A stretch of DNA of 7,231 bases from Cyclobacteriaceae bacterium (GTDB taxonomy: Bacteria; Bacteroidota; Bacteroidia; Cytophagales; Cyclobacteriaceae): NCBI GenBank assembly GCA_026994125.1, contig JALWRJ010000564.1, positions 3,351 through 10,581 of the forward strand. Reading direction: 5' to 3'. The position numbers and the translations under genes are program-made. Of this stretch, positions 7,150 to 7,231 are shown one piece after another; within the stretch, counting starts at the first letter, position 1, and the number at the start of each line of letters is the position of its first letter. A model generated the notes under the pieces. The model saw nothing but the letters and a program-made list of their open reading frames with translations. It ran no database searches and had not been told where the DNA came from.

Positions 7150-7231
7150 TTAATTACTCTTAACTAACACTTTATAAATCTCGTTACGTGCAGGTACACT
7201 TTCGGATTTATTTTGGAAGTTAGTTCTAACC
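7150..7231 (-). CDS. gldM: C-terminal tail of probable GldM (partial)
   Basis: On the - strand a frame open at the right edge (first full codon at 7230) encodes 26 residues, VRTNFQNKSESVPARNEIYK followed by VLVKSN, and ends with TAA at 7152-7150. The piece is too short to identify by itself. The call rests mainly on position: gldM directly precedes gldN in the conserved gldKLMN order. A short beta-strand-like ending is compatible with the last domain of GldM, the membrane-anchored periplasmic shaft of the T9SS motor. It could instead belong to another gene. Confidence 0.5.
   Translation of the reverse strand, partial: VRTNFQNKSESVPARNEIYKVLVKSN

Overview
The window looks like a chromosomal segment from a member of the Bacteroidota, probably a gliding or type IX-secreting species. 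Three things point there. GldN and SprE/PorW are type IX secretion system (T9SS) proteins confined to that phylum. The gene starts mostly lack Shine-Dalgarno sequences and follow A-rich leaders. The UvrC and PBP1A wording is typical of the phylum. Order or genus cannot be fixed from this sequence. The DNA is moderately AT-rich, coding density is very high, and all visible genes end in TAA. I see no mobile element, tRNA, rRNA or CRISPR array.

Layout. Positions 1-6028 (+ strand) hold a tightly packed three-gene unit: the 3' part of sprE/porW (T9SS lipoprotein with tetratricopeptide repeats, start outside the window), a complete bifunctional class A penicillin-binding protein (PBP1A), and a complete uvrC (nucleotide excision repair endonuclease). 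The junctions have no spacer: sprE ends TAA directly followed by ATG, and the PBP1A stop overlaps the uvrC start by one base (TAATG). This indicates co-transcription and probably translational coupling. A strong, symmetrical hairpin at 6010-6043 ends the unit. It also serves the convergent gldN gene (6059-7009, - strand), and the uvrC stop codon lies in its loop. Upstream of gldN, a 26-residue C-terminal tail enters from the right edge and is probably gldM, as expected for the conserved gldKLMN order. The 140 bases between the two genes contain a long hairpin whose stem is fully paired only in the RNA of the gldM-gldN direction.

How the genes work together. SprE/PorW and GldN/PorN belong to the same secretion machine: GldN forms a periplasmic ring with the lipoprotein GldK, and PorW has been reported to link that ring to the outer-membrane translocon. 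PBP1A builds the peptidoglycan that this envelope-spanning machine crosses. UvrC is a housekeeping passenger at the end of the operon.

The most unusual item is inside GldN. Residues about 131-172 match the consensus of small carbohydrate-binding modules (CBM5/12, chitin-binding type 3) and sit where well-known GldN proteins carry an unrelated short linker. The second item worth attention is the hairpin between gldM and gldN, which may act as an attenuator or a stoichiometry-setting processing site. The rest of the window is ordinary housekeeping and T9SS content; I did not find a wholly new system.
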